Part shown: piece by piece, positions 48,819-61,806 of the stretch | Layout of the letters: every line of letters starts with the position of its first letter | Position numbering within the stretch: position 1 is the first letter of the stretch | Assembly (NCBI GenBank): GCA_019775845.1 | Contig: JADQAV010000010.1 | Location: forward strand, 592,871 to 656,870 | DNA from: Myrmaecium sp. VS I D KN 1 | Taxonomy: Eukaryota; Ascomycota; Dothideomycetes; Valsariales; Valsariaceae | DNA: 64,000 nucleotides | Reading direction: 5' to 3' | Notes under the pieces: model-generated | The model's database searches: none | The model's input: only the letters and a program-made list of their open reading frames with translations | What the model was told of the DNA's origin: nothing | Position numbers and translations under genes: made by a program

Positions 48819-48838
48819 ACGCGTTACGCGGTACGCGC
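48819..48838. promoter_or_regulatory. MCB box cluster upstream of PCNA
   Basis: ACGCGT at 48819-48824 is followed by ACGCGG (48826) and ACGCGC (48833), about 170-190 bp upstream of the first coding base. MCB boxes of this kind drive POL30 at G1/S in budding yeast; the same factor is likely here. Confidence 0.6.
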
Positions 48839-48933
48839 TCGCGCAGGGGCCATTAACGAGGCGTGCGAGGCCGAGGCCGCGATTGTACGCCTGAATTCCG
48901 AGGCATGCGGATCGGCACGTTTTGCGGCACTAC

Positions 48934-48942
48934 CCTTCGGTT
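48934..48942. repeat. Left copy of putative target-site duplication
   Basis: CCTTCGGTT, identical to 61807-61815 at the other end of the AT-rich block. Depending on where the element starts (TTATCT or TATCT), the duplication is 8 or 9 bp. Confidence 0.55.
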
Positions 48943-49130
48943 TATCTCATAAATCAGACGCTCGGCACGGAGAGTTAGGGAGTATAGTACTATACTCTAA
49001 ATAGACCTAGTAACTTCTAATAACTCTTAAGAACTCTTTAGCTAATAATAAACTACGCTATTTAATATATAGACTATATTACTAACTTCTCTAGCGAAGT
49101 ATTTAAAAGTAAATAATTATAATTTTACCT
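48943..49130 (+). repeat. Left terminal inverted repeat (degenerate)
   Basis: The first 18 or so bases share TTATCT and TAAATCAGAC with the inverted right end. Further in, collinear blocks match the reverse complement of the right end: CCTAGTAACT.CTAATAAC, AGCTAAT.ATA and AAGTATTTAA.AGTAAATA. The inner blocks are AT-rich and related motifs recur inside the block, so the outer 20 bp are the stronger evidence. Confidence 0.5.
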
Positions 49131-49840
49131 ATATTTAAGTATTTTTATTTTTATTATTTATACTCCTATATATCGTATACCGTATATAATACTCCTCTTA
49201 TTATAATTATAGATATAATTAAATATATAGATTTTAGCCTATTATTCTATCTTATTTTTATACTTATATTAATAGTATCTAGATATAATATATAACTTTA
49301 TATCTCCTAATACGTTTTCCGTACTCTTATAAATTCGCCTTTTTTAAATATCTTCTAATTATTTCCATTACCGCGTAATTTATAAACCCTCTTAAATTCT
49401 TCTAAGTTTATAAAAACCCCTAATAAACTACTATTAATATATATAGATTTCTATCGTTTAGAAGGATTAAGTATAGTTTATAAATAGTAGTAGCTAGTAG
49501 ACGGTAGATAATAAAGAGTTAACTATATATAATAGATAGTATAAAATACTAGGAAACTTATAAATTAATTTATATTACTAGTACTATTAGTAAAACTTCT
49601 ATTATCTACTTAGTTATAGGTTATTATCCTAGCTAGTAAACTCCTTTAAACTCCTATATATAATTAAAAGGCCTAATAATAGTAAGTAGCTATCTATACT
49701 TAGTTAGCTATTATTATAACTATTATTATAGTTAATAAAGTCCTATAGACCCCTATAAACTCCTAGACTAATTAATAATATAATCTTAGTATTATTTAAT
49801 TATCTTTAAGCCGCTATTAGTCTAGTAGTTAGCAGCTCCT

Positions 49841-49970
49841 ATAAACTTCTATAGACTCTTATAAACTTCTATAAACTCTTATAAACTTCTATAGACTCTT
49901 ATAAACTTCTATAAACTCTTATAAACTTCTATAGACTCTTATAAACTTCTATAAACTCTTATAAACTTCT
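49841..49970. repeat. 20-bp tandem repeat in a 40-bp alternating order
   Basis: The unit ATAAACTTCTATARACTCTT is repeated six and a half times without indels. G and A alternate strictly at one position, making three copies of a 40-bp higher-order unit. Confidence 0.9.
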
Positions 49971-52900
49971 AAGCTAATATAATCTTAGTATTATTAATTT
50001 ATCTCTAAGTAACTATTAATCCGGTAGTTAATAACTCTTATAAACCTTAAGCGGCTATTAATCTAGTAGTTAATAATTTTTATAAACTTTTATAAACTCC
50101 TAAAGACTCTTATAAACTCCTAAATTAACTAAATAGCTAGATTATTATCTAATAAGCGAATTAAGTAGTATTATAGCTGATAAAAGACGGCTTTTAAGTT
50201 ATCTATATAGTTCTCTACTTAGCCTCTATAGAAGTTACTATAAAGGCTACTATAGAGGCTTTAGAATATATATAACTATATAGCTAGTATCTCTTCTATA
50301 TTACTAGTAGATCTCCCTACTATTATTAATAAGGTTTAGAAAAAGAAGTATATTAATTTATAAGTACTAGTCCTTACTACTTATTTCTAATATATTTAAT
50401 ATAAAGGGGGTTATCTATTAGCTCGTCCCCGTAAGGAATAAGTCTATATATTATAATAGTTAATCTTTTATTACGAGGATACTCTACTTATTACTTATAC
50501 TAGCTTTAGAAAGACCCTTATCTTCTATACCTATATTATTCTTATAAAGCGAATTACTATCTAAATTATCCTACTTATAAAGCTAGGAGAGAAATAATTT
50601 ACTAATATTAAGAAACTTAATAGCACCTGTCTATATCTTATAATAGCTACTACTAAAGTAAAGGAAAAGAGTATATTTATAAAGATAGAGAATAGAGTAT
50701 ATACTTATATACTCCTCTTACTATAATAAGTATTATCTAAGGAGTTTCGTAATATTCTTAGGAAACTAAAGTTCTAAGTAAAGATTAGCTTAGTTATAAT
50801 TAACGAATACTACCTAATCTTATAATAAAGGGATTTTAGGACGAAGTTTACTATATTAAGCGAGTTATAACTTATCCTCTATTAGGATATTATATAGTTT
50901 AGGTATTTTATAATACTTAGTAAAGAAGTAGAAAAGCTTATACTTATTAATAGCGGCTTTTAACTAAATAATACTTAGATATACTAAGTAAAAGTAATTT
51001 ATACCTTTATTAATTAGCCCGATATCTCCGTCTATATATAACTACTCCTACGGAAGAAACTAAAGTCTTTTAAACTATTACTATTTATATTAAAGGAGGC
51101 CTTTAACGGCTTATTATATATAGTAATACCTAGTAATATACTATATATTATTATCTTTATAGATAGTACTAGTAAAGTTAAAGAAATTATATAATTCCTC
51201 TAGGATATATTTATATCTATTATAAGGGAGTGCGAGACTAGCCTTAGATATAACTTAAGTATAACTTAGATATAACTTAGATATAATAAGGAAGCTTAAC
51301 GTCTATATTATAGTTAGTACTTTTACTTTATATATTTCTTAGTATAACTATATATAGTATAATAATAAGTTCTAAAAAAGAGACTTTACTATCCGGATTA
51401 TAATAGTAACTATAACCCTTAGTATAGAGATTAATATAATATAGGTAGGATATATTATTATCTATTAACTTCTAGTAATAAGTAATCTAGGCGATACCTA
51501 GTAATAACTTAGTTAGGGGGAGTAGCTTAAAAATACTTCTAGTAAGAGCTATATCCTCCTACTATATTATATATTTAACTTAAAAGATATCGAAAGATTA
51601 AATAGTTAACTATTACTTTTACTACTATAACGGATAACTATATAAAGGAGCTATTATAAGCTATTAGTTAATTATACTTAATATAGCTAGCTATAAAATA
51701 TAATAATCCTAGAGGACTTTAGCGACTATAGTAGTAATAGTAACTACTCTTTTATATTAGTATTAAGTAATATACTATAGAGATATATTATAAGAAGTAG
51801 TATAAAGAAGCTAAGGTACTAGACTAAGTAAGAAAATATTATATATAGTAATATACTTAGTGTATAGAAAGATATTATTAATAGCCTCTATTATTATAAG
51901 GCCTTCCTCCCTTATTTAAAAGAGGATAAGCTACTTACCAATACTAAAGTTACTTAGGTATTACCTAAGTAGTATTATAGTTATTATAACTCCTTCCTTC
52001 TTACTATATTTATCTAGCCTCTACTTATATAAAAGCCTACTTAGGTACTAAGAAGTAAGAGTTAAGTAAATATAACTCTTTATTTATTAGATAAGTAAGT
52101 AACTAACTAGGCTAAAGTAGTCTATTATAAAGTTAATTATTACTTTCCTATACCGGCTAGTACTTATATAAGTATATATTATTACTAGTAATTATCTATA
52201 TTATTTATTACTATAAGTAATAGTATTAAGTAGAGGTCTATAGCTTTAATAATAGATTCTATCTATAAAAAAGTATTATTACTTTAAGATTAAATAGGAT
52301 TAGCGCAGGATAGTAGTATTCTATTTATATAATTATAATTTATAGTAGTATAAGTAGATACTTAATTTAAGGATACTAAGAGAAGGGTAGTAGAATAGAA
52401 GTATCTAGTAATAATTACTTAGGATCTAGAAATATAAGATTAACTTATACTATTTAATAACTTAGCTAAGAGATATCTTATAGAAATATAATAGAGAGAT
52501 AATATACTTACTATTTAGGTTATAAGAAAGGAAGCTCTAAAGTACTATACTAAAATATAGCTACTATTAGTAATACTAAGTAAGTATATTATATAGCTAT
52601 TATTTATAATACTAGGTAAGCCCGTTCTACTTACCTAAATACCCTATATAATTTAGAAGAACCCTTATATTAGAGAAGATATACTTTATTCTTTACCCCG
52701 GCTAAGCTACTTCCCTATCTTAGTAGTAGTTCTAAACTTATAGGCTATCCCTAATATATAGTAGGATATAGTTATTAATATATAAGTATCGCCGGATTTA
52801 TAGTAGGATATTATCGCTAATATATAGATATATAAGGAGCGTTTAGAAATTAGGGATAGTAATATAAAAGCTGTAATAAAAGTAATTACTAAATAAATAC

Positions 52901-53522
52901 TTAATTAGAGGATAAAGTATTTATATACTACTTTAAGAAATTAAGTATATAGTTAGTAAGATAATTAAATACTTATTTAATAACTAGTAGTAGAGAAGAA
53001 TAGTAATATAAAGAAATTAATATTCTTACTAGTTATAAAAAGTAGTTAAATATATATACTAATAGTAAAGGGAAGAGAGAACTTTAACTATATATAAGTT
53101 AGTCTATATATATAAAATATACCTTAACTCCTAGGAACTCCTATAAACTCCTATATATATTATAATATTATACTCTTCAGCTACCGTAATATTCGGGTAT
53201 AGTATATATAGGTAGCGGAAACTTATATAAATACTTAATAACTTATATATTAATTAGGGCGTAGCTTAAGGTAGGAATTTATAATATTATCTAAGATTCT
53301 ATACTATTACTTAAAAACTCTTATTATTACCTAAGAACTCCTATACTAATTATATCGCGAGGATTTATCCTATTATATTTTATATATTAGTTAGTATATA
53401 TTAATATAAACGTTCTTAACCGCGACTAACTAATCTTTCTTATAATATACTTTCTTTATCTTCTTCTTTTTTATTATCTTCTCCTTCCTACCCTCCCTAC
53501 TCTAACTAATAGTAATAATAGC

Positions 53523-53610
<88 letters not shown>
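53523..53610. repeat. (AGT)n microsatellite, about 29 units
   Basis: An uninterrupted AGT/ACT trinucleotide run of about 88 bp inside the AT-rich block. Neither strand contains CpA, so it is immune to RIP, and its purity suggests it is younger than the surrounding mutations or still slipping. Confidence 0.95.
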
Positions 53611-55249
53611 AGGCTCTTAGTACCTTCTCCCTAATAATAATAACGATAATAATAATATTCCGTAAGTAAATACTTAAAATTAAAAAAAAATAAAACTATA
53701 ATTTATTAACCTATATAACTAGCTTCGCGTTAACTCCTCCTTCTTATTTCTAGCCCCTCTCTCCTTCTATATTACTACTACTATTATTACTACTATTCTC
53801 CTTACTATCGCCCCCTAGGTACTAGTCCCGGCTCTTATAGCTACTTCTTTAACTTTAGTAGCTACTAACCTTACTATCGCTATTATAATATAGTAGCTTA
53901 CTATATTTAATATAATAAATTAATTATATTACTTTTAGATAGATTTTTTATCTAAAGCTATAGAGCTCTATCTCCCCTAAGTAACTAGGAAGTAATAAAG
54001 CCTTAATAATAAGTTCCTAGTAGAGTAGAAGGCTTTTAGGATATAGGATTAGTTCTATATAAAAAGAATTATAAAGACCTTTCTAAGAGAGAAGCTACTT
54101 AGTAATATAATATATTTAAAGTATTAGTCTAATAAGTTCGAGTATTAAACCTATTTAAAATTAGGTATATTATTAATTTTAAAAGCTAAGTTAGTATATA
54201 CTTAGTACCGGGCCCGTATAAAAGCCTACTTAATATTTATTTATAAATAATAAGTTTAGAAGTTAGATTACTCCCCGCTTCTATATCTTCTCCTCTTAAA
54301 AGAGGGAGGAGGTCCTCCGGGACCTAGTACTCCCGGTATTACTATTTAATATAAAATATATTATAGGCTATATATTATAGTTATTATATTATAGTCGGAT
54401 CTTTAGTAGTATTATTCTTTTAATATAGTATTATCTATTTAGCCCGGTCTACTCGGACTCCGGCGGGGTAGTATAATTTCTATACTCTAAATTATTTTTA
54501 TAGTTTTAATAATATAGTCTATATAAGTTAGGATAAATAAAAGTAACATATAACCGGGATAAGATAATAGTATATTTACTCTATAGTTATTATTATAGTA
54601 GTATAAGGATAGTTAAGAGGAGAGGTTACTTAAATAATATATAAATAAAATAATCTAAGGGACTAAGTAGGTCCCTACTACGTTATAAGTATACTAGTAA
54701 TATATAATAGATATATTATTAGCCTAGGAATTTACGGGAGATATAGATATTATTAGTTAATATATAGTTTAGGAGTTTACTAGAGTTCCTAGGTTTATTA
54801 AAGTTTAGTTATAATTAGTCTAGGAGTTTACTAAAGTTTAATTATAGTCTTTTATCTCTCTTACCCTCCTCCCTCTTCTTTATCCCCGAGGGGCGGTATT
54901 ATTTATATAAATAAATATATCTTAAAGAAAGGACTTAGAATTAGTAGTATATTTATTAAAAAGTATTCGGTAATAATTATTAGTAAATAGGATTATTAGT
55001 TAATTTTTCTATCTTTAAGAGCTTATTTAAAGTATTTATTAGTAGCTTAGTAGATAACCTACTCTAGAATCCTATATATAAATAGCGATTTCTTAATATC
55101 TTAAATACGTAGGCTTATATTAATTAAGTAGCGTGGCGCTTTAATAGCTCTAAATTCTTTACTATATATTATATTAATAGAGGTAGATAGAGCGACGCTT
55201 TTATTTATTCTATAAATTAATCTACTTAGAATTATAGTTATAAGTAAGA

Positions 55250-55430
55250 CGATAGTCCCCTTAAGGGGAAGACTAAGATAATAGTTCTCTTAAGAAGAAG
55301 AGTAAAATAATAGTCTCCTTAAGGGGAAGAGTAAGATAATAGTTCCTTTAAGAGGAAGAGTAAGATAATAATCCCCTTAAGGGGAAGAGTAAGATAATAG
55401 TTCCTTTAAAAAGAGGAGTAAGATAATAAA
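55250..55430. repeat. 29-bp tandem repeat with a palindromic core
   Basis: GATAATAG recurs at 55277, 55306, 55335, 55364, 55393 and 55422, an exact 29-bp period over about six units. Each unit holds a variant of the palindrome CCCCTTAAGGGG followed by AAGAGTAA. Single diverged copies of the same core appear near 55450, 55690, 55720 and 58290. Confidence 0.9.
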
Positions 55431-57582
55431 TAATAGCTATTCTCTTAAAAGAAGGACGATAATTATACTTAGGAGTTAGCTAGAGTTATATAGTTTATAT
55501 ATAGATAGTATTTAATTAGATTAGGAGTTTATAAGAGTTAGATAGAATAAGAAGGTAGATAATAGTCGTCTTTTTAATAACTTTTAGGTTAGCCGGAGTT
55601 AAATAGTTTATATATAGATAGTATCTTATTAGTTTAAGAGGATATAAGAGTTAAATAGAGGGTCTTCTAAGGGGATAGAAACGACGGTCCTCTTAAGCGG
55701 AAGAGTAGAATAACGGCCCTCTTTAGGGGATAAGGATATTAGTTCCCTTATAGTAATAAGTAAAATAGTTTTAATTAGTTTAGGAATTTACCGATATTAA
55801 ATATCTTATTATAGCTTATATAGGTAGCTTCTAGTTAATCTAAGAGATTTTAAGAATTAGGTAGATAAGAGAGCTAGTAGGATAATTATCTTCTTAAAGA
55901 AATAAGTAAGGTAATTTTAATTAGGTTAGGAATTCGCCGGTATTAAATAGTCTACTTATTATATAGACTGTTAGTCCTATATAACTATATCTAATTAGTT
56001 TAGGAGTTTATAAGAGTTTAATACTTTAACTATAATCTTTATAGCTAGTATCTAATTAGCTAGGAAGTTACTAGGAGCTTACTTTAACTTTAATAATCTA
56101 AACTCTAGCCCCTTACCTAAGAGAGGATACTAACTTAAATAATAATAGCTTCTAACTTAACCTAATTAATAATAGCTGGATTAATAATAGCTTACAACTT
56201 AACTTAATTAATAATAGCTTATAACTTAATAATAAATATCTAAAGGTATACTTACTTACAGAGTAAACCTACAGACTTATATTATTAAGTTATTAGCTAT
56301 TATTAGTCGGCTAAACTTAATTAATAATAGCTTATAACCTAATAATAAGGGTTAATATTTCTATATTAGCTTTTTAGAAATCTACTTCTATCTAGCTACT
56401 CCTAAGACCTCCTATATATTCCTTTTATCTTATTTACTCCTTAAGGTAGGTAGACCCTCTAGGCTCCTATCTAGTATTAAGGTTACTAACTAGTTTATAG
56501 CTACTATAAATAGTAGCTACTATAAATACTAATAAGCTAAGTAATAGTAACTTATTAAGGAAGCCTTAGTCTAACCGGGATAAGGTATATAATCCTCTAT
56601 TAATAATTCTTTATTAAGATATATTAAGCTAATAGTCGACTAACTTCTAACTAACTTATTTATCTTATTCTACTTATAAAACGTAGTAGCCTCTTAATTA
56701 ACTAGAGGACTACTCTTATACTTACTAGCAGATAGTTTAGAAACTACTTATATCCCCGGGGAGGTATTAATATATATAATTATAGCTTGAAGGATATATA
56801 TCTTATATTATAAAAAGGATTTAAGACTCGAAGCCTAGGAGTTAATATAATAAAGGCGATATTATCTAGAAAAAAAATATAACTTTATAAAAGTATATCT
56901 TATCTTAAGGAAATAACTATAAATATATATATATAAGGATTAGATATTAGTAGTTATAATAATACCCCCTTCTTCTACTTATTCTTTTTAGTCTATTAGA
57001 TATACTTCTTAGTATCTTTATAATTATATCTCTATTAGTAGTTTTATAGTTAGTATACTTCTCCGCCTCTCTAGAAGGCTCCTTTATTAGTAACTTTATA
57101 GTTAGTATACTTATCCGCCTCTCTAGAAAACCCCTCTACTAAACTAAGAAGGCCTTATACTACTCTAAACTAAGGGCGCGGAGTACGGTTAAGTTAAAAG
57201 TAGTAGTCTACTAGTTATAAAAAACTTTAATAAAACGGGTATTAATCTTAGCTTTTAAATAGAATCTAAGTAATCTAAAGAAGTTATAAAGCGGGTTATC
57301 CTACGTATTAAGCGAAATAAAAATTAGATACTATAGCGCCTTTAAGTTATATTCCCCCGGAATATCTAAATTAGATATATTATTTAAATTTTCTTATATT
57401 TTAGTTAATCTAAACGACGCTGCTAAAAACGTAATAGGTTAAGAATTACTATATTACTACTTTAGTAGTAGTATTTAGTTTATAATAGACCCGGCCTTCT
57501 GCTTTTTTAATATAGTAAAAGGTATCTTCTTAAATACTAAGGTAGGTTATAATATAGGGCTCTTATTATTAAAGTTAATAAT

Positions 57583-57784
57583 AACTACTATATCTAAGCT
57601 ATCTTATTTATACTAAGAAGTATAATCTCTATAGATCTCTTTATTACTAGATATAGTCTTTATTATTACTAAGTATAGTTAATAAAGACTGTATTTAGTA
57701 ATAAAGAAAACTATACCTAGCGATAAAGAGATTTATAGAGATTATACTCCTTAATATAAATAAGATAATTTAGATATAGTAGTT
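57583..57784. repeat. About 200-bp near-perfect palindrome
   Basis: The sequence from AACTACTATATCTAAG reads back on the opposite strand from 57784. Over the outer 74 bp the arms differ at about eight positions, all transitions as RIP would leave. The loop is about 20 bp near 57683. It could be a small inverted-repeat (MITE-like) insertion. Confidence 0.85.
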
Positions 57785-60700
57785 AAACTACCGCTGTATT
57801 AGGCTAGCTTATATTCTAATAAAGCGGCGTATTTAGGTTAAGATTAATAGTAACTATTCTTTACTAATAGCTCTTATTAGTATCTACTTTTTTATAGTAT
57901 AATATATACGTAATTCCGCGTAACGACTATCTTTAGCTAAAGATTTAATATATATATATTTTAGCGTAATTACTATCTTTATTATTAGCTTAATATATAT
58001 ATTATATACGTCGGGCTATTTCAGCCCGAGATAACGCTTTAGCTTATAAGTAATATCTACTCGAAGTACTTTTATAGCCCGCCCTATATATTATAGTTTA
58101 ATAAAGCTAATAATAATATAGTATAGACTTCTTTTTAGGCTTTCCTCCGCCCCCTAAGTATTAGGTAGATATAAAGAAAGAGAGGAGGAGGAAGAGATTA
58201 TATCTAAATATAAAGGGTCCTTAGTATAATTACTAAGTATAACTCTAAATATCTAAAGATATAAGGGTAAGAAAAGGACGATAGTCCTCTTAAAGGAGGA
58301 ACTAAAGTTAATATAAGTATATTTAATTAGTCTAGGAGTTTACTAGAGTTAACTAGAGTTAAATAATTTATTTATAGTCTATATATATAACTTCTAGTTA
58401 GTTTATAAGCTAAGGTAGTCTAATAGATAATAGTCCTCCTTATAGGAAGAATAGCGACGGTCCCTTAGAGAGGGGGGATATAATTACTTCTAATTAATTT
58501 AGGAGTTTATTAGAGTTAAATAGTCTACCTATAATCTAGCTAGAGAGCTTCTAACTAGTCTAAAAGTTTAAAGTTAGAGGGGGGGGCTATAATCCGTACA
58601 GCTATATTTAATTAGTTTAGGAGTTTATATAAGTTTAATTATTTACCTATAATCTATATATATAGTATTTAATTAGCTTAGGAGTTACTAGGCGTTTATT
58701 CTAACTATAAATACTAACTCTTCGCTTATTTATAAGTAACTATTACCCCTCTATCCTTATAGAGTATATCTTATAATAAATAAACTTAGAGTCTTATTTA
58801 AAGCAGGCCTTTAAACTAGTAATATAACTAATAATAGCTTATACTTAAAGATAATTAAGCGGACGTTTATATATTTAGCTATTAAGTACTCTGTACTAAT
58901 ATTATTTTTAATAGCTCCTAGTTTTATAAGAAGATAAATACTTATCTAGTTAGTTTAGTAGACTTAATTAATAATAACTTATACCTTTAAGTACTTTATA
59001 CTAATACTATTTTCTATAGCTCCCGGTCTTATAAGAAGATTAATACTTACTTAGATAGTTTCTTCTAATAAATTAATTACCTCTCTACTAGGGTTTAAGC
59101 TAGAAGTAATTACCGAGGAGTTTATAAGAGTTAAAAGGAGTTAAGTATTATAGATAATAGTACCGTTCTCTTAAACTAAGGTAGAAACAGAGGGAGATAA
59201 TCCTAAGTAAGGCTAATCTTCTAATTTTAGAAATTAAAGGTAAGAGGGAAAAGAAATAAGTAATAAGAAGTTAATCTAAGGAAGGTCTAAGGATATAAGG
59301 GTAAGAATAAAGCCGAGCGAATCCTTAAGAAGAACTTAAGGAGGAAGAACTAGAATTATTTAAACTAGAAATCTAAACTTATAAAAGTAAAGAAGTTTAT
59401 ATATACTTAAAAAGAGAGTAGTATAGAGTAAGGCCTTATTAAAGTACTACTTAATTTTACGAGTCTTAAAGTAGGGTTTTTAATAAAGTATTAAATAAGT
59501 ACGGGTTTAAGGTAACGCAGCAGCGATATATTCTAATAAAGGCGGGTTTATTAAGTAAAATATTAAGCGATAGTAAGGTAGTAGTAATATAGTAAGGAGT
59601 TTAAGTAAAGAGTATAGAGTAATAATAGGTCCTGCGGGACTATTTTACAGTAGTAGTAATATTTAGAAATACTATAAAGTAAGGTAGTAGTATTAATAGT
59701 AGTATTAGCGAGATTATAAATATACTGCGTAGTAGTAATATTACTAAACAGCGGTAATATTACTAAGTAGTAGTAAGAGTTAGATAGTAGGCTTATATAT
59801 TAAGTAAGAGCTAAGATATATACTAAGTAAGTATAAGAGATATATACTAAGTAAGAGCCCGTATACTAAGTAAGTACTTAGATTATTCTTTTAGTAATAG
59901 TATAAGCGTTAGGGTCGGCGAAGGTAGCTTAGAAAGCGGAGTAGAAATTAATCTAGATTTTAAAATAAATAGAACTGTTTTCCGCAGAAATATAAAGTTA
60001 AAACTAAGTATAAGCGGAATCTTAGAGGTATAAGCTAGAGTAGTAAATTTTAGCTTAATTAAAGGAGAAAGTAGGGTCGGAGGTAAACTTTAACTAAAGC
60101 TACGTAATAAAGTTCTAGAATTATACCCTATTACTTTTAAAGAGCTGAGGATCGGTAATTTTTTAAAATATAAGAGTAGGAAGCGGTTTCTAACGGGAGC
60201 GGAACGGAAATAGAAGTTAAAGTAATTTAAGAAAAGAGTACTAAGAACTAGGAATTATAAGTAAGAGTTTTAATTATACTATAAATACCTAGCTTATAGT
60301 AAGATTAGTTACTAAATATTAGGTTTAAAAGAATTACGGTACAGCTAAACTAATTACTTAAATATAGTAAGAAGACTAAATATATCTAAAAAGATAATAA
60401 GTAATTACAGATCTAAATTACCTCTAAGATAGGAAGTATATAATTTACTATATACTTCCTTTATAAGTGTAAAAGAGTAATAAGTAGACGGTTCTTTTAT
60501 ATATACTTTAGTATTATAAGGTATACTCTAGTCGCCGGGAAATCTAGTTATTAGAAGAAAATAACTAATTAATTATTTAATATAATAAATATATATATAT
60601 TACTAAAAATTTAATTCTTATCTTTCTAACTAGCTTAGTTACAGACTAGTAGTAATAATATCTCTTAAGGTAATTAGTATAATATTAAGATAGTAGGGTT

Positions 60701-61629
60701 CGAGATTTAGGTATAGATACCGGGTTAATACCCTACTAATATATACCTCTATTAAAGTTATATTAATTAAACTAAGGGATTAAGTCTTTAAAAGGATTTT
60801 ATAAAGTAAATATAAATAAGAGAATTATATAAGATAATTTAACTTCTTTCTTATATAAGAGAAGTATAGTATAAAGATAATTATATATAGCCGTTTCTCT
60901 AATATAGTTAAAGATAAGCCTTAGTATATAGCTTAGTATACCTACTAGTTCCTAAAGAAGCTTATTAAGATCTTATAAAGTATAGGTATAATACTTCTTA
61001 TTATCTTAAAAATAGCTATAAAGTTTATTCTTTTTATATTAATATAATAGTTAAACTTATTAAAAAAGAGCTATTAGATTAGATTATTAAGCTCGTCTAT
61101 AAGAACCTTAATAAAGGTTAGAGTATTAACTTAAAGATAATAAAGATAGTAATTACTACTTAGAATTATCTCTAGAATATATTACCGCTATATAAGTATA
61201 TAGTATAAATAATACTAAATTATAATATCTTATTATTATATAATAGCGCGCGCGCTAACTCCTACCTAAGCCTTTATAAACTATTTAAATAACTACTAAA
61301 CTTATTATATTATATTAATAATTATTTAGAGCTTCTTAGCGGTTATAAAGTATCTACTCTAAATATTTTATATATATTCTAATCGGGTATATTAGGTATT
61401 AGGGTATTAGTAAATAGTAATAAATAATTAAATAATAGAGATAAGAATCTAGGCGATAGAATAAATAACGCAGATACTATAATAAGCTTTATATTTAATA
61501 GATTATATAAAGCGAAAGAAGCGCTTTTAAATAAGCTTAATTTAAAGTAGATAAATAATAAGAATAAGAGAAAAGTATAGCGTTAAATAACGTAGTAGTA
61601 AATTATATAAAGACGATATTAAAATAGTA

Positions 61630-61806
61630 TATAAATTATTACTATTTACTCTTAAATACTTTATTAAGAATTAGTTTATAGTTACTATAATTAGCTTAGA
61701 AGTTTATAGAGGTTATTAGGAGTTACTAGGAGTTTAAGATAGTCCTAATTAGGTATAGCTCGAGTAGCGCTGATTCCCGCTGGAGAGTCTGATTTACCTA
61801 AGATAA
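61630..61806 (-). repeat. Right terminal inverted repeat (degenerate)
   Basis: Reverse complement begins TTATCTTAGGTAAATCAGAC and matches the left end as described there. The outer 60 bp are not RIP-mutated, as on the left. Confidence 0.5.

Larger units (their letters stand above)
48943..61806. mobile_element. 12.9-kb RIP-mutated DNA transposon, probably Mutator-like; broken
   Basis: The block is strongly AT-rich and almost lacks CA and TG dinucleotides while TA is in excess and CG survives in places. This is the footprint of repeat-induced point mutation, known in Pezizomycotina to act on duplicated DNA. No ATG-started frame of useful length exists. The ends carry imperfect inverted sequences and the flanks repeat CCTTCGGTT. 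Target duplications of 8-11 bp with long inverted ends are the hallmark of Mutator-like elements; hAT (8 bp, short ends) is the alternative. I could not assign a transposase. It may hold nested smaller elements and several tandem arrays. It is an old, many-times broken fossil. A small AT-rich centromere is a less likely reading. Confidence 0.6.

Noticed and set aside
48943-61806. Reading the AT-rich block as an LTR retroelement
   Set aside because: No direct long terminal repeats were seen; the ends are inverted and the flanking duplication is 8-9 bp rather than 4-6 bp.
48943-61806. Reading the AT-rich block as a regional centromere
   Set aside because: Sharp ends with inverted tips and a target duplication argue for an insertion; CENP-A ChIP would be needed to revive the idea.
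48943-61806. Polinton-class element, considered because of size and inverted ends
   Set aside because: That class makes 6-bp duplications, and no part of it could be recognised in the mutated sequence.
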